From positions 1,550,001-1,614,000 of the forward strand of contig CP092781.1 of the NCBI GenBank assembly GCA_022493055.1: DNA of 64,000 nt, read 5' to 3'. The stretch is from Staphylococcus roterodami (GTDB taxonomy: Bacteria > Bacillota > Bacilli > Staphylococcales > Staphylococcaceae). Below, one piece after another: positions 1-8,695 of the stretch; the stretch's first letter is position 1; each line of letters begins with the position of its first letter. Both the position numbers and the translations under genes were made by a program. The notes beneath the pieces were generated by a model. It saw only the letters and a program-made list of their open reading frames with translations, was not told the origin of the DNA and searched no databases.

Positions 1-899
1 TCTAATTTTCCTCTTTTTTCACCTTGCTGTATAAACTTAATTAATTGTGGTTTAAAACATTTTAAGTTCGATAAAATTTCAGGCAAACTATATCCCTTTT
101 CTGAAAATGTTAATAAATATTCACCTAGAAACTGTCTAAATGGATCACTACTATGATTGATATAAACATCAACGATAGATTGAAGTGTTATACCGTTTTT
201 ATAGAATAAAACTAATTCATTTGTGACAAAATATGTTTTAAACAACTGATAATAACTAGATAAAATCGGTATCTTCATCATAAAGTTGATTTTACATAAC
301 ATCGTTAGTCTGTTATAAATTAATTTAATTGTAATAGTTAAAATCGAAATAAGAAAAATTGTTATTAATATTAAAGAAGGTAAACTGGAGATAAAAAAGG
401 AAAGTGCTTTTTGAAATGTTGATAATTTAATATTCATTGAAGTATATAATTGTTGGAATTGTGGAATAACAGTGATATTCAATATCATAATCATTCCTAT
501 AAATATCGAAACTAACACTATAGGGTATTGCAAAGTTTTTAATAATCTTTGTTCAGATTTTCTATTTATCTTCATAAATTTCACTGTTTCATCTAAGATA
601 TCTACAATATTACCAAACCTTTCTGCTAAGTATATTTGCATTACTATAGTATCACTATAGCCTATCATAGCTAATATTTTGCTGCACGAAGCACCATTTG
701 AAATTTCACTAAGAATCTTTGACGATAATTCTTTATCTTTGTATTTAATTTGAAGGTTTAGAAACTGAAAGCTTTGATATAAAGTGAACCCATATTGAAG
801 TAAATTCTTTAAATTTACCATTAGGTCTATTTGTTGTGATTTGTTTAGTTGTCGTTTCTTAGAATATTCTTTAAATATACTTATCCATTGTACTTTCAC
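1..899 (-). CDS. comGB: ComGB, competence pseudopilus inner-membrane protein (partial, runs off left edge)
   Basis: Polytopic inner-membrane platform of the type II/IV-like pseudopilus that brings DNA through the wall; partner of the ATPase ComGA. The frame is open from a GTG at 899 to the window edge, about 299 residues of the roughly 350 usual for the family. The GTG (reading M-K-V-Q-W-I-S-I-F) follows an AGGTG six bases upstream, and the ORF overlaps the comGA 3' end by 29 bases, so translation is probably coupled. Visible features are a charged N-terminus, a T2SSF-like helical region, and hydrophobic spans around residues 140-160 and 190-215. Identity rests on order behind comGA and on sequence; the C-terminus is not visible. 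Confidence 0.9.
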   Translation of the reverse strand, partial: MKVQWISIFKEYSKKRQLNKSQQIDLMVNLKNLLQYGFTLYQSFQFLNLQIKYKDKELSSKILSEISNGASCSKILAMIGYSDTIVMQIYLAERFGNIVDILDETVKFMKINRKSEQRLLKTLQYPIVLVSIFIGMIMILNITVIPQFQQLYTSMNIKLSTFQKALSFFISSLPSLILITIFLISILTITIKLIYNRLTMLCKINFMMKIPILSSYYQLFKTYFVTNELVLFYKNGITLQSIVDVYINHSSDPFRQFLGEYLLTFSEKGYSLPEILSNLKCFKPQLIKFIQQGEKRGKL

Positions 900-1845
900 A
901 AATGACACCTGCTTTTGTCATATCATCAAGTTTTGTTTCTAGTTTTTTAAATGATGTAGGTAATGAATGATTATGTGAGAAAAAATACTGAAGTTGTTGT
1001 TGTGATAATATTTCACACACTAATTGTCGTTCCTGTTTAATTGTAGTAACAAGTCTTTGATTTATAATTAAATTAGTTGCTTGTATTAGTTCTTGTACTG
1101 AAATCCCCATTTCTAATAATCTTAAAATTGCACCTTTGCAATCTGTTGCATGTAAGGTCGTGAGAACTAGATGACCACTTAAACTAGCTTGGATAACGCA
1201 TTTAGCTACTTCTTTATCTCTAATCTCACCTATAAGAATCACATCTGGATCACATCTTAATATCGCTTTAAATGAATTCACATAATTAATCCCAGCTTTT
1301 TCATTTACGTTTATTTGAACTATTCCAGGAATTTGTATTTCTACAGGGTCTTCAATAGAAATAACATTTAAATTTAACGCTTTATTAGCGTATGAGACCA
1401 TTTGATACATTAAGGTACTTTTACCTGAACCAGTCGGACCACTAAATAACAAAAGACCTTGTTTCTTATTCATTAAATGTTTAAAATCATTAAACTTATA
1501 TGTTGATTTTGTTTGTTGAAAATACTGAGGAACTATTCTTATCACACAACTTTCTTGGCCAAGTGATAATGGCAATGTTGAAATTCTTAAAAAATAAATT
1601 TTATTAAAATGGTAACTATATCGACCACTCTGTGCAACTTGTTGCGTAGAAACATCGAGTCCAGCTTGAAATTTCATATAAACTAATAACTTTTGATAAA
1701 TGCTATTTCCAATTACTTCATAATGTTCCAAGTTGTCATTTATACGAAATTTAATACTCACTTCATTTTTAACAGGTATAAAATGCACATCACTCGCTTT
1801 CATTTCTATAGCTTTATTGATTATCTCTTGAAATAAAATCTTCAT
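871..1845 (-). CDS. comGA: ComGA, competence pseudopilus assembly ATPase
   Basis: Cytoplasmic secretion ATPase of the GspE/PilB family that powers assembly of the DNA-uptake pseudopilus. Of 324 residues, Walker A GPTGSGKST lies at 136-144, the Asp box SIEDPVE at 163-169, the Walker B region CDPDVILIGEIRD at 198-210 and the His box GHLVLTTLHA at 224-233. It lacks the long N-terminal domain and tetracysteine zinc motif of GspE, as is normal for ComGA. First gene of comG; comGB overlaps its end. Its Shine-Dalgarno GGAGG (1853-1857) lies in the 3' arm of the 1846-1885 hairpin, and a SigH-like promoter sits at 1865-1892. All catalytic motifs appear intact. Confidence 0.96.
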   Translation of the reverse strand: MKILFQEIINKAIEMKASDVHFIPVKNEVSIKFRINDNLEHYEVIGNSIYQKLLVYMKFQAGLDVSTQQVAQSGRYSYHFNKIYFLRISTLPLSLGQESCVIRIVPQYFQQTKSTYKFNDFKHLMNKKQGLLLFSGPTGSGKSTLMYQMVSYANKALNLNVISIEDPVEIQIPGIVQINVNEKAGINYVNSFKAILRCDPDVILIGEIRDKEVAKCVIQASLSGHLVLTTLHATDCKGAILRLLEMGISVQELIQATNLIINQRLVTTIKQERQLVCEILSQQQLQYFFSHNHSLPTSFKKLETKLDDMTKAGVICESTMDKYI

Positions 1846-1885
1846 AAAAATACCTCCTACATATATTCACGTAGAAGGTATTTTT
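1846..1885 (-). terminator. Intrinsic terminator of the fthC-yqgX operon, overlapping the comGA RBS
   Basis: Arms 1871-1885 and 1846-1860 pair over 15 bp in minus-strand RNA (one G-U pair) around a 10-base loop. The 5' arm begins with five A and the 3' arm ends with five U, directly followed by the comGA ATG. The structure begins 11 bases after the yqgX stop codon, so it is well placed to end the upstream transcript. The same 3' arm contains the comGA GGAGG. Confidence 0.75.
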
Positions 1886-1892
1886 ATTACTC
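1865..1892 (-). promoter_or_regulatory. Putative SigH-type promoter of comG
   Basis: On the minus strand GAGTAAT (1886-1892) is followed after exactly 14 bases by CGTGAAT (1865-1871). The same layout with near-identical boxes precedes comEA (46161-46188), and both operons are known SigH targets in S. aureus. The GAAT core matches the -10 element of SigH promoters; the -35 is only loosely like the B. subtilis consensus. The expected start near 1858 falls at the edge of the comGA Shine-Dalgarno, giving a leader of only about 15 bases. Confidence 0.6.
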
Positions 1893-1896
1893 TATT

Positions 1897-2520
1897 TTAT
1901 CCATGTAAAAATGGATTTAATTGTTCATCATCAACCGTCGTATATGGACCATGTCCAGGGAATAAAGGTAAATCGCCTTCTAATTCAAAAATTTTATCTT
2001 GAATAGAATCAACTAGTGTCTCATAGTCACCTTTATATAAATCTGTACGTCCGATTCCATTATTAAATAATGTATCTCCAACTACTGCGAATTCATCGAA
2101 CACATATGTTAAACTTCCTGGTGAATGTCCAGGTGTGTGTAACACATTAAACTTAAATCCTTCTATTTCTGCGCTACCTTCGTTTAACTTTTCAGGAGTT
2201 ACCTTACTTGTAATAATTGGTAATCCATATTGCTTAAATTTATCTGCACCATTTTTAACTGGATCCTTTAAAAAATCAAACTCTGATTCATGCATATAAA
2301 CCGGTACATCGAATCGATCTACTATATCATCGACTGCTCCGATATGATCAAAGTGTGCATGTGTAAGTAAAATAGCTTTTAACGGTTTATTTATTTGATT
2401 TAATTTTTTAATAATTTTTTCACTTTCACCTGATGGATCAACTAAAATAACAGCTTTATCATTTTCGATGAAATACGTATTAGTATCAACTAAGCCTAAA
2501 GTTAAGCTTGAAATCCTCAT
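1897..2520 (-). CDS. Metallo-beta-lactamase-fold hydrolase (YqgX-like, glyoxalase II type)
   Basis: Small cytoplasmic metallohydrolase of the glyoxalase II/YqgX group; the true substrate is unknown. The 207 residues carry the metal motif HAHFDH at 54-59, His132 (TPGHSPGS), Asp149 (GDTLF) and His190 (PGHGP), a complete binuclear metal site. There is no signal peptide. It overlaps the preceding yqgV-like gene by four bases (ATGA), ends the fthC-gluP-glcK transcript and is followed by the hairpin at 1846-1885. It is shorter than classical glyoxalase II (about 250), lacking that family's C-terminal substrate domain, so glyoxalase activity should not be assumed. Confidence 0.88.
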   Translation of the reverse strand: MRISSLTLGLVDTNTYFIENDKAVILVDPSGESEKIIKKLNQINKPLKAILLTHAHFDHIGAVDDIVDRFDVPVYMHESEFDFLKDPVKNGADKFKQYGLPIITSKVTPEKLNEGSAEIEGFKFNVLHTPGHSPGSLTYVFDEFAVVGDTLFNNGIGRTDLYKGDYETLVDSIQDKIFELEGDLPLFPGHGPYTTVDDEQLNPFLHG

Positions 2521-2846
2521 AGGTTTTCACCACTATTTTCTAAATGCTTTTGTACTGATGTTAATTTATCATTCATTTTTCTAGATTTGTCTCGTCGGTC
2601 ATCAATACGAATATTTGTGCAAACTCTACTTAAACCTTTATCAAATGGTAATTCATGTATGACCTGAACAACCTCTAGCAAATCGCTTAATTCACCTTCA
2701 ATTAATGTATTCATAGGAGTTAATTGAAAATCAATTTTCCCCATATCTTTATATTCTTGAAGTTTTTTCTGAATATCTGCAATATATTTACTAACACTCG
2801 GACCTTCCGTTCCAACTGGAATAACAACCACATCAACAATAGCCAT
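2517..2846 (-). CDS. YqgV-like thiamine-binding (MTH1187/DUF77) protein
   Basis: Small ferredoxin-fold protein of the MTH1187/YkoF-like group, some members of which bind thiamine; its cellular role is unsettled. The 109 residues start [19 protein letters not shown], the conserved N-terminus of the family. Start and stop overlap the neighbours (ATGA with yqgX; one base with glcK), so it is co-translated within the operon. No THI-box is visible nearby, so nothing in the sequence itself ties it to thiamine. Confidence 0.82.
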   Translation of the reverse strand: MAIVDVVVIPVGTEGPSVSKYIADIQKKLQEYKDMGKIDFQLTPMNTLIEGELSDLLEVVQVIHELPFDKGLSRVCTNIRIDDRRDKSRKMNDKLTSVQKHLENSGENL

Positions 2847-3832
2847 TATTTTACCCCCTCTTTATCTAATACATAGGTCTTAATTAATCCTGCTGCTCCT
2901 GTAATACCTGCATCATTACCTAATTTAGCTTGTACAATTTCAGTTTCAAATTGTGCCGGTTTAAATGTTAAATTATGATATTCTGTTTTGATATTTTCAA
3001 TTAAGATTGGTCCTGCCGTCGACATCCCTCCGCCAAGGACAATATATTTAGGGTTACTTGTTACACTTATAATACTACATAAGTATCCAATATAGTTTGC
3101 TACTTTTTCAGTTATAAAAATACAGAACTGATCACCCGCTTTGGCAGCATCAAAAACAGCCTTAGCTGTAACTTTATTCTCTTTAATTAATTCTAAAATT
3201 GAAGATCTAAAAGTTAATTTTGGATAGTAGAAATTAACTAAATTGACAACTCCTGTGGCAGATGCAACCGTTTCAATGCAACCAGAACGACCACAATTAC
3301 ATTTGAATCGTTGATCAAAATCCGCTCTAAAATGTCCGATTTCTGCACCAGAACCATTATGTCCATGAACGATTTCACCATTTGAAATGATACCTCCACC
3401 AAGACCTGTTCCAAGTGTAATTGCTACAACATCATCAGCACCTTCACCTGCACCTTTATGTTTTTCCCCTAAAGCAGCAATGTTTGCGTCATTATCAACA
3501 AAAACTGGACAATCAACAAACTGTTCAAATATTTCACGCACATTTACTTTTCCTGGCCAATATAAATTAACTGCACCGTTAACTGTGCCATTTTCAAAAT
3601 CAACTGGACCTGGCACACCGATACCTACACCTAACACATTAGAAAAGGTATAATTATTGGCATCAACTTGTTCTACAAATGAATCATAGATACCTTTTAA
3701 TAGTGTATATCCTGTACTATCAGTTGTATCTGTATGGATTGACCATTTATGTAATTGTTCTAATTCAGGTGTAAAAATCCCTAATTTACAAGTTGTTCCG
3801 CCTACATCAGCTGCTAAAATAATTTTTGTCAT
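2846..3832 (-). CDS. glcK: Glucokinase, ROK family
   Basis: ATP-dependent glucokinase (glucose to glucose-6-phosphate), used for sugar that enters without the PTS. The 328 residues have the ROK phosphate loop [12 protein letters not shown] at 9-20, the catalytic region [10 protein letters not shown] around 111-120, a GTGLGGG motif at 141-147, and the ROK zinc motif formed by His167 with CNCGRSGC at 178-185. Linked to a YqgQ-like gene upstream as in Bacillus. It sits within the fthC-yqgX transcript and shows no separate promoter. Domain order and length match Bacillus GlcK. Confidence 0.94.
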   Translation of the reverse strand: MTKIILAADVGGTTCKLGIFTPELEQLHKWSIHTDTTDSTGYTLLKGIYDSFVEQVDANNYTFSNVLGVGIGVPGPVDFENGTVNGAVNLYWPGKVNVREIFEQFVDCPVFVDNDANIAALGEKHKGAGEGADDVVAITLGTGLGGGIISNGEIVHGHNGSGAEIGHFRADFDQRFKCNCGRSGCIETVASATGVVNLVNFYYPKLTFRSSILELIKENKVTAKAVFDAAKAGDQFCIFITEKVANYIGYLCSIISVTSNPKYIVLGGGMSTAGPILIENIKTEYHNLTFKPAQFETEIVQAKLGNDAGITGAAGLIKTYVLDKEGVK

Positions 3833-4032
3833 TACTGTTCATTCCTTCTCTGATTAATTATCAACGTACATTTCAAATATTCTTCCTTGGATATAAGTTC
3901 ATATTGATATAGTGATGAAATTTCTTGCTGAATCATTTCATACATATCTTGTGGATTTTTAAAATATATTAGAAATCCATAACTTTTCAATAATTGTTGC
4001 ACATCATAAAAGTTATTTATTTTTCGACTCAT
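3832..4032 (-). CDS. YqgQ family (DUF910) small protein
   Basis: 66-residue soluble protein of the YqgQ family, usually encoded directly before glucokinase in Bacillales. Its function is unknown. The sequence is mixed hydrophobic/charged with conserved [19 protein letters not shown] near the N-terminus, without cysteines or membrane segments; the family folds as a small helical bundle. It overlaps the gluP 3' end by 20 bases and shares one base with the glcK start, indicating coupled translation. The steady linkage to glcK suggests, but does not prove, a role in glucose handling. Confidence 0.85.
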   Translation of the reverse strand: MSRKINNFYDVQQLLKSYGFLIYFKNPQDMYEMIQQEISSLYQYELISKEEYLKCTLIINQRRNEQ

Positions 4033-5476
4033 GTGATTTAGTCAACTCTTTTTCTAAGTTAATATAATCTGTATTTTTAGGATCTGTATTTAGTGCTTTA
4101 CGCACAAATTTTAATGCCTTTTCATCATCATTTAATGAACGATTTGCAATTGCTAACTCAAAATTTAAAATTCCTGATTTAGGAAACATTCTAAGTCCTC
4201 TCTCCCATTCAGTCATTCCTTCAGATTTAGAGTTTTGAGTCGCCATAATCATGCCACTTAAATAATAAGTTTGATCATCTGCATAGTTTTTATTGATTGT
4301 TTGTTTAACAATATTTTGAGCATTATCATAATTGCCACTAAGCATATCATCCTTAATTAGCTTATTATAAATATTATCTTCTTTAATTGTAAATATTCTA
4401 ATTTGAAGAGCTATAAATATAACTAATAATGCTATAAGTAAAGTCCAAAACATTTTACGATTTACATTAAAGTAATAGCCAATTAATGTTATTAACAAAC
4501 CACCTACAAATCCACCAATATGCGCTACTATATTGATATTGGACATAAATAATGACACACCAATCAAAATTACTAATGCTATCATCAATTGCCCTAACAT
4601 TTTTTTATTAAATGTCTTAGAAACATACATCATTGCAAAAATTGAGCCAATCAATCCAAATATAGCACCACTTGCACCAACTGATATTGTTGTCGTATTG
4701 AACGATAACGATACAAAGTTACCAAATAATCCTGCTATAAAATAAATACTTAGCATTCTCCATGAACCAATAATTGCTTCGACTATTTTACCAAAAATAA
4801 ACAATGAAAGCATATTCATAAGTATATGTTCAAAACTAAAATGTAAAAACATAGATGTGATAATTCTATACCATTCACCATGTACGACATTAAAATGCAC
4901 AAGTCCACCAACATCTAGAAGTTTCACATCAGAAAAATTATTTAAATATAAAATCATACATAACCATATTAAGACATTAACAAATATTAACATGTATGTT
5001 GCCGGTGAAAATTTCTGCATATATTTATCTAAAAAATTATCAGTTAATACTTTACGTTTATAAAACATATATGTTTTTTTATCATTATCTTCAGAAATCA
5101 TTTTAGCCAAAATAAAATTCGGCATTTGTTTAATTAAATCTTTTGTGCTTCTTATAATATTAAATTTAATTTTAATCGGCGCAACTTCATTTAATTGTTC
5201 TTCTGAGAATGCTGCTTCTGTAAAATAATAAAATTCAAAACTTTGTGGTTCAAAAGATATAAATTCAGCGATTTCTTTTTTATGGTCTAGAACTTTCGCT
5301 TTATCGAAGCGCATTTCCTGAGTAGAATTAATGTGTTGCTTAAAAATAACAACTTGTTTTTTTCTTTTATGTGCTAACCAAATTTCTTGGTCATCTTTCT
5401 CCCTACTAACGATATCGAAATTTAAGTACCTAATCCAATAATAAATTGTCTTCCAAAATTGTTTGTCTATGTTCAT
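4013..5476 (-). CDS. gluP: Rhomboid intramembrane serine protease GluP with TPR tail
   Basis: Membrane-embedded rhomboid protease (YqgP/GluP type). The 487 residues hold a soluble N-terminal domain (1-155), about six to seven transmembrane helices (160-375) and a C-terminal TPR-like helical region (about 380-475). The catalytic serine is Ser269 in GASGAIFG and the paired histidine is His319 in AHIGGF; HILMNMLSL at 217-225 is the conserved His/Asn segment. In B. subtilis the homologue cleaves membrane proteins such as a magnesium transporter with FtsH; whether that holds here is inference. Follows fthC by 11 bases in the same operon. Confidence 0.93.
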   Translation of the reverse strand: MNIDKQFWKTIYYWIRYLNFDIVSREKDDQEIWLAHKRKKQVVIFKQHINSTQEMRFDKAKVLDHKKEIAEFISFEPQSFEFYYFTEAAFSEEQLNEVAPIKIKFNIIRSTKDLIKQMPNFILAKMISEDNDKKTYMFYKRKVLTDNFLDKYMQKFSPATYMLIFVNVLIWLCMILYLNNFSDVKLLDVGGLVHFNVVHGEWYRIITSMFLHFSFEHILMNMLSLFIFGKIVEAIIGSWRMLSIYFIAGLFGNFVSLSFNTTTISVGASGAIFGLIGSIFAMMYVSKTFNKKMLGQLMIALVILIGVSLFMSNINIVAHIGGFVGGLLITLIGYYFNVNRKMFWTLLIALLVIFIALQIRIFTIKEDNIYNKLIKDDMLSGNYDNAQNIVKQTINKNYADDQTYYLSGMIMATQNSKSEGMTEWERGLRMFPKSGILNFELAIANRSLNDDEKALKFVRKALNTDPKNTDYINLEKELTKSHESKNK

Positions 5477-5487
5477 TTAGTCCTCCA

Positions 5488-6027
5488 CTATGCTGATTTA
5501 TATATAATCAGTTTATCGACTGCTTGATCAAATGATTCTGGTTCAAAAGATGTTAATTGAAAATCATATAGTAAGCTTATTGTCTTCATCTGGTATTTAG
5601 CTAAAAATTTATCATAATAGCCACCACCGTAACCTATTCTATAGCCATCATTTCGAAAACCAACACCCGGCACAACAACTAAATCCATGGTGTTTGTAAT
5701 TTCACCTTCTGAAGTCGAAAAATAAATTCCTTTGCTATCAACTTCAATATCGTCTAGATTAAATATTTCTTTAAAAGTCATTTGACGATTTGAATAATCC
5801 ATTTCTGGTACAAAAACACGTTTATGTTGTTTCAATGCATGTGAAATGATTGAGAAAGTATCTACTTCATGTTTGAATGAAAGAAACAATGCAATTGTCG
5901 TTGCCTCTTTATATTCACTAGTTTCAAAAAATTTATTAGCTAGCCATGTGTCAGCCTTTTGCTTTTCATGTTTATTAAATTTTTTCATTTTATGTAAAAT
6001 TGTTTGCCTAATCTCTTTTTTAGTCAC
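5488..6027 (-). CDS. 5-formyltetrahydrofolate cyclo-ligase
   Basis: Converts 5-formyl-THF to 5,10-methenyl-THF with ATP, returning folate to the one-carbon pool. The signature GYRIGYGGGYYDKFL lies near residues 131-145 and a basic N-terminus (MTKKEIRQ) gives 179 residues, the family norm. The open frame reaches back to a TTG at 6048, but that codon lies at the expected transcription start of the promoter at 6053-6081. The GTG at 6027, preceded by a GTGGGTG purine-rich stretch, is the likelier start. First gene of the transcript that ends at the comG hairpin. Confidence 0.9.
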   Translation of the reverse strand: MTKKEIRQTILHKMKKFNKHEKQKADTWLANKFFETSEYKEATTIALFLSFKHEVDTFSIISHALKQHKRVFVPEMDYSNRQMTFKEIFNLDDIEVDSKGIYFSTSEGEITNTMDLVVVPGVGFRNDGYRIGYGGGYYDKFLAKYQMKTISLLYDFQLTSFEPESFDQAVDKLIIYKSA

Positions 6028-6052
6028 ACCATCACCCACTTTATTCAATACT

Positions 6053-6081
6053 ATTATATCGTTTATAACTATTCATGTCAT
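6053..6081 (-). promoter_or_regulatory. SigA promoter of the fthC-gluP-glcK operon
   Basis: Minus strand ATGACA (6076-6081), 17-base spacer, perfect TATAAT (6053-6058). The start is expected around 6046, so any initiation codon at 6046-6048 would be leaderless. Confidence 0.72.
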
Positions 6082-6170
6082 TAAGTTGCCCTATTGAATT
6101 ATGCGACAATTCTAAAATTATTTACATAATTCATTTAAATAATCTAGTGCCTTGTCACAAAGTACAAATA

Positions 6171-6210
6171 AAAAGGTGAAACCTCGTTTAGTTGAGATTT
6201 CACCTTTTTT
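6171..6210 (-). terminator. Bidirectional terminator after L33 gene
   Basis: Arms 6171-6185 and 6194-6208 pair over 15 bp (one G-U) around an 8-base loop and are flanked by A and T runs on both sides. It lies about 30 bases after the L33 stop. Confidence 0.85.
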
Positions 6211-6238
6211 ATTGTTATTTAAATTTAAAATTCAATGA

Positions 6239-6388
6239 TTATTTAGTTTCACGGTGTAAAGTTTGTTTGTTTTCACGTGAACAGAACTTTTTCATTTCAA
6301 CACGTTCTGGATTATTTCTTTTGTTTTTAGTTGTAATGTAGTTTCTGTCACCACATTCCGTACAAGCTAATGTTACGTTTACGCGCAT
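6239..6388 (-). CDS. rpmG: 50S ribosomal protein L33
   Basis: 49-residue L33, a large-subunit protein near the E site, beginning [20 protein letters not shown]. The start has a good GGAGGAATAGCC leader. Cys9 and Cys12 form a CxxC, but the second pair is reduced to one cysteine (KKFCSREN, Cys36), so the classical four-cysteine zinc ribbon is incomplete. S. aureus has several L33 copies; this is one of the paralogues. It has its own promoter (6427-6454) and terminator (6171-6210). Confidence 0.93.
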
Positions 6389-6426
6389 GGCTATTCCTCC
6401 TTATCATTTCTAAATACGACTTTATT

Positions 6427-6454
6427 ATTATACCAACATCTATAATATTTGCAA
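6427..6454 (-). promoter_or_regulatory. SigA promoter of rpmG
   Basis: Minus strand TTGCAA (6449-6454), 16-base spacer, TATAAT (6427-6432), about 40 bases before the L33 start codon. Confidence 0.65.
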
Positions 6455-6499
6455 AGTTAAAATTTTACAACCATGTGCTTATTTAGTAGACATTAAGCT

Positions 6500-8575
6500 T
6501 TATTTATCTTTGTCTTTATCTTTAACATCCTTACCAAGTTGTTTGAAATAATAATTAATGACATCTCTACCTAGGTCTCCACCAGTTAACCATGGTGGTG
6601 GTACTGGTTGATTCGTATAGACAATTGAAAATGCTAGTTTCGGATCATCAATTGGAGCATATCCAATATATGTTGAGTTAACTCTAGGTTCACCATTTTG
6701 GAATACCTCGGCCGTACCAGTTTTACCAGCAGATGGTACAACAGTATCTTTAAAACTTACATAACCTGTTCCATCTTTTTCATTAAATGCCATTTTAAAA
6801 CCTTCTTGAACTTGTTTGATTTCTTTTTCAGTATTATTAACTTTATTTAATACTGTTCCAGTGATTTTCTTTTTAAGCGGACCAACTTCATCTTTATTAG
6901 TTGATTCATGAATTGTTAAACCGATATGCGGTTGAATTCGATATCCATCATTTGCAATTGTCGAAACATATTGCGCCAACTGTAATGGTGTATAAGTATC
7001 ATACTGACCAATTGATAAATCAAGATAATTACCTGGATTATTAGTTAATGGCTCAATTTGACCGCGTGTCTCATTTGGTAAATCGATTCCTGTTTTAACA
7101 CCTAAACCTACTTGATTAAGACCTTTTCTTAATTTCTGTGCAGGAGAACTTATATCTGAAGGTAAAGGCATGCCAGAATAATATGGATCGCCAGCTAACT
7201 TCAGGGCTGTTTTAAACATATATACGTTAGATGAATGCATTAATGCTTGTTTATCATTAATTGAAACATGACCATTTTTATTAAAATAAGATCGTTTAGT
7301 CAAACCACCTTGGAAATGTAAAGGTTCATCGACCATTGTCTCTCCAACTTTAATCGCCTTATTTTGATAACCAGCTAGTAATGTTCCACCTTTTACAGAT
7401 GAACCAACTGCAAATTGTGATGTAAATGTACCAATATCATAATCAGTCATTTTACCATTTTTATTAATTTGTTTTCCTGCTATAGCAAGTATATCTCCAT
7501 TTTTTGGATTCTGAACAACTATCATAGCATTATCCATATCTTTAGCGCCTTGACTTCGAAGCTTCTTAATTTGCTTGTCAAGTAGCGCTTCGACCTCTTT
7601 TTGTAAATCAATATCTATTGTCAGTTTTAAGTCTTGACCACGAGCACCTGGATTTAACACTTCAGATGATGTCACTTTACCAGATTTATCTGTTGTATAT
7701 TTCATCTCTTTTTTCTTACCACGTAAAACATCTTCATACTGATATTCTAAATAAGATTTTCCAACGCGATCATTTCGAGAATAACCTTTAGATAAATATT
7801 GTTCCGTTAATTCTTTTGGAATACCTTCTGATGGTGTAGAAACATCTCCAAATATACCTCTTAATGTATCACCATATGGATATTTTCTATCCCAATCCAT
7901 TGCAGTATTTACTCCTGGTAACTTTGAAAGTTGTTGTGAAACCGCTGCATATTCCTTTTCACTAACATCTTCATTTTTTATCATTTGTGGATCTAATACA
8001 GTTCCTGCATTCATTTCCCTATAAATTGCTAACACTTGTAAATCTTTTGAAGATAGTTCATCAAGTTGTGTTTTTCCAATTTTCGATAACAGTTGTTTAT
8101 CATATTGGTCTTGCTTAATACTGCCATCAGCTAGCATTGATTGTTCTTTTGTCATCAGGGCCTTCGCTTTTTTAGGATGTAATTGAATCCAAAAATCTTT
8201 TTTATCTCTTTCTGTAACTTTCTTCGTATCCATCTTAATAAGCTTTGATAACTTTTCAGCCGTATCTAACATTTCTGATTGCGTTGTTTTACGACCGCGA
8301 GTATATGTAATAGCCATTTTAGATGCATTATCTACTAAAACTTTTCCATTTCTATCTAAAATACGACCTCTTGGCACAGACTCATTTACAGTAATATTTT
8401 CATCATTTTTAATAATTTGTTTGTAATGAGAGCCTTGTGCAATTTGTAAATAACCTAAGCGTAGTACTAGTACTGCAAAAATAAATACAATCACACCAAA
8501 TATAAAATTGATTCTTTTATTAATTGTATTTTGAACGATTTCATCATTTGATTTTTCTTTTAGCCTTTTTAACAA
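6500..8575 (-). CDS. pbp3: Penicillin-binding protein 3, class B transpeptidase
   Basis: Membrane-anchored DD-transpeptidase that cross-links peptidoglycan. The 691 residues include a short cytoplasmic tail, one transmembrane helix (about 21-45), a dimerisation/pedestal region (60-310) and the penicillin-binding domain. Catalytic motifs: Ser392-S-V-Lys395 (active serine in FAVGSSVKGG), SSN at 448-450 and KTGT at 618-621. Ser392 matches the active serine described for S. aureus PBP3. The C-terminus is lysine/aspartate-rich. Monocistronic between sodA and rpmG; no clear hairpin follows it. Confidence 0.95.
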   Translation of the reverse strand: MLKRLKEKSNDEIVQNTINKRINFIFGVIVFIFAVLVLRLGYLQIAQGSHYKQIIKNDENITVNESVPRGRILDRNGKVLVDNASKMAITYTRGRKTTQSEMLDTAEKLSKLIKMDTKKVTERDKKDFWIQLHPKKAKALMTKEQSMLADGSIKQDQYDKQLLSKIGKTQLDELSSKDLQVLAIYREMNAGTVLDPQMIKNEDVSEKEYAAVSQQLSKLPGVNTAMDWDRKYPYGDTLRGIFGDVSTPSEGIPKELTEQYLSKGYSRNDRVGKSYLEYQYEDVLRGKKKEMKYTTDKSGKVTSSEVLNPGARGQDLKLTIDIDLQKEVEALLDKQIKKLRSQGAKDMDNAMIVVQNPKNGDILAIAGKQINKNGKMTDYDIGTFTSQFAVGSSVKGGTLLAGYQNKAIKVGETMVDEPLHFQGGLTKRSYFNKNGHVSINDKQALMHSSNVYMFKTALKLAGDPYYSGMPLPSDISSPAQKLRKGLNQVGLGVKTGIDLPNETRGQIEPLTNNPGNYLDLSIGQYDTYTPLQLAQYVSTIANDGYRIQPHIGLTIHESTNKDEVGPLKKKITGTVLNKVNNTEKEIKQVQEGFKMAFNEKDGTGYVSFKDTVVPSAGKTGTAEVFQNGEPRVNSTYIGYAPIDDPKLAFSIVYTNQPVPPPWLTGGDLGRDVINYYFKQLGKDVKDKDKDK

Positions 8576-8649
8576 AACTACCTACCTCTATTCAAAGTCT
8601 TTCACTTTAAATGATATATGAATTTCAAAATTATTTCTATCTTTTTGAC

Positions 8650-8680
8650 AAAAAAATAACGGTCTCATTAAAGAGACCGA
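8650..8680 (-). terminator. sodA terminator
   Basis: CGGTCTC (8660-8666) and GAGACCG (8673-8679) form a 7-bp GC-rich stem with a 6-base loop, followed on the minus strand by a T run (8651-8656). Located just after the sodA stop. Confidence 0.85.
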
Positions 8681-8695
8681 AATAGTTATTTCTAA

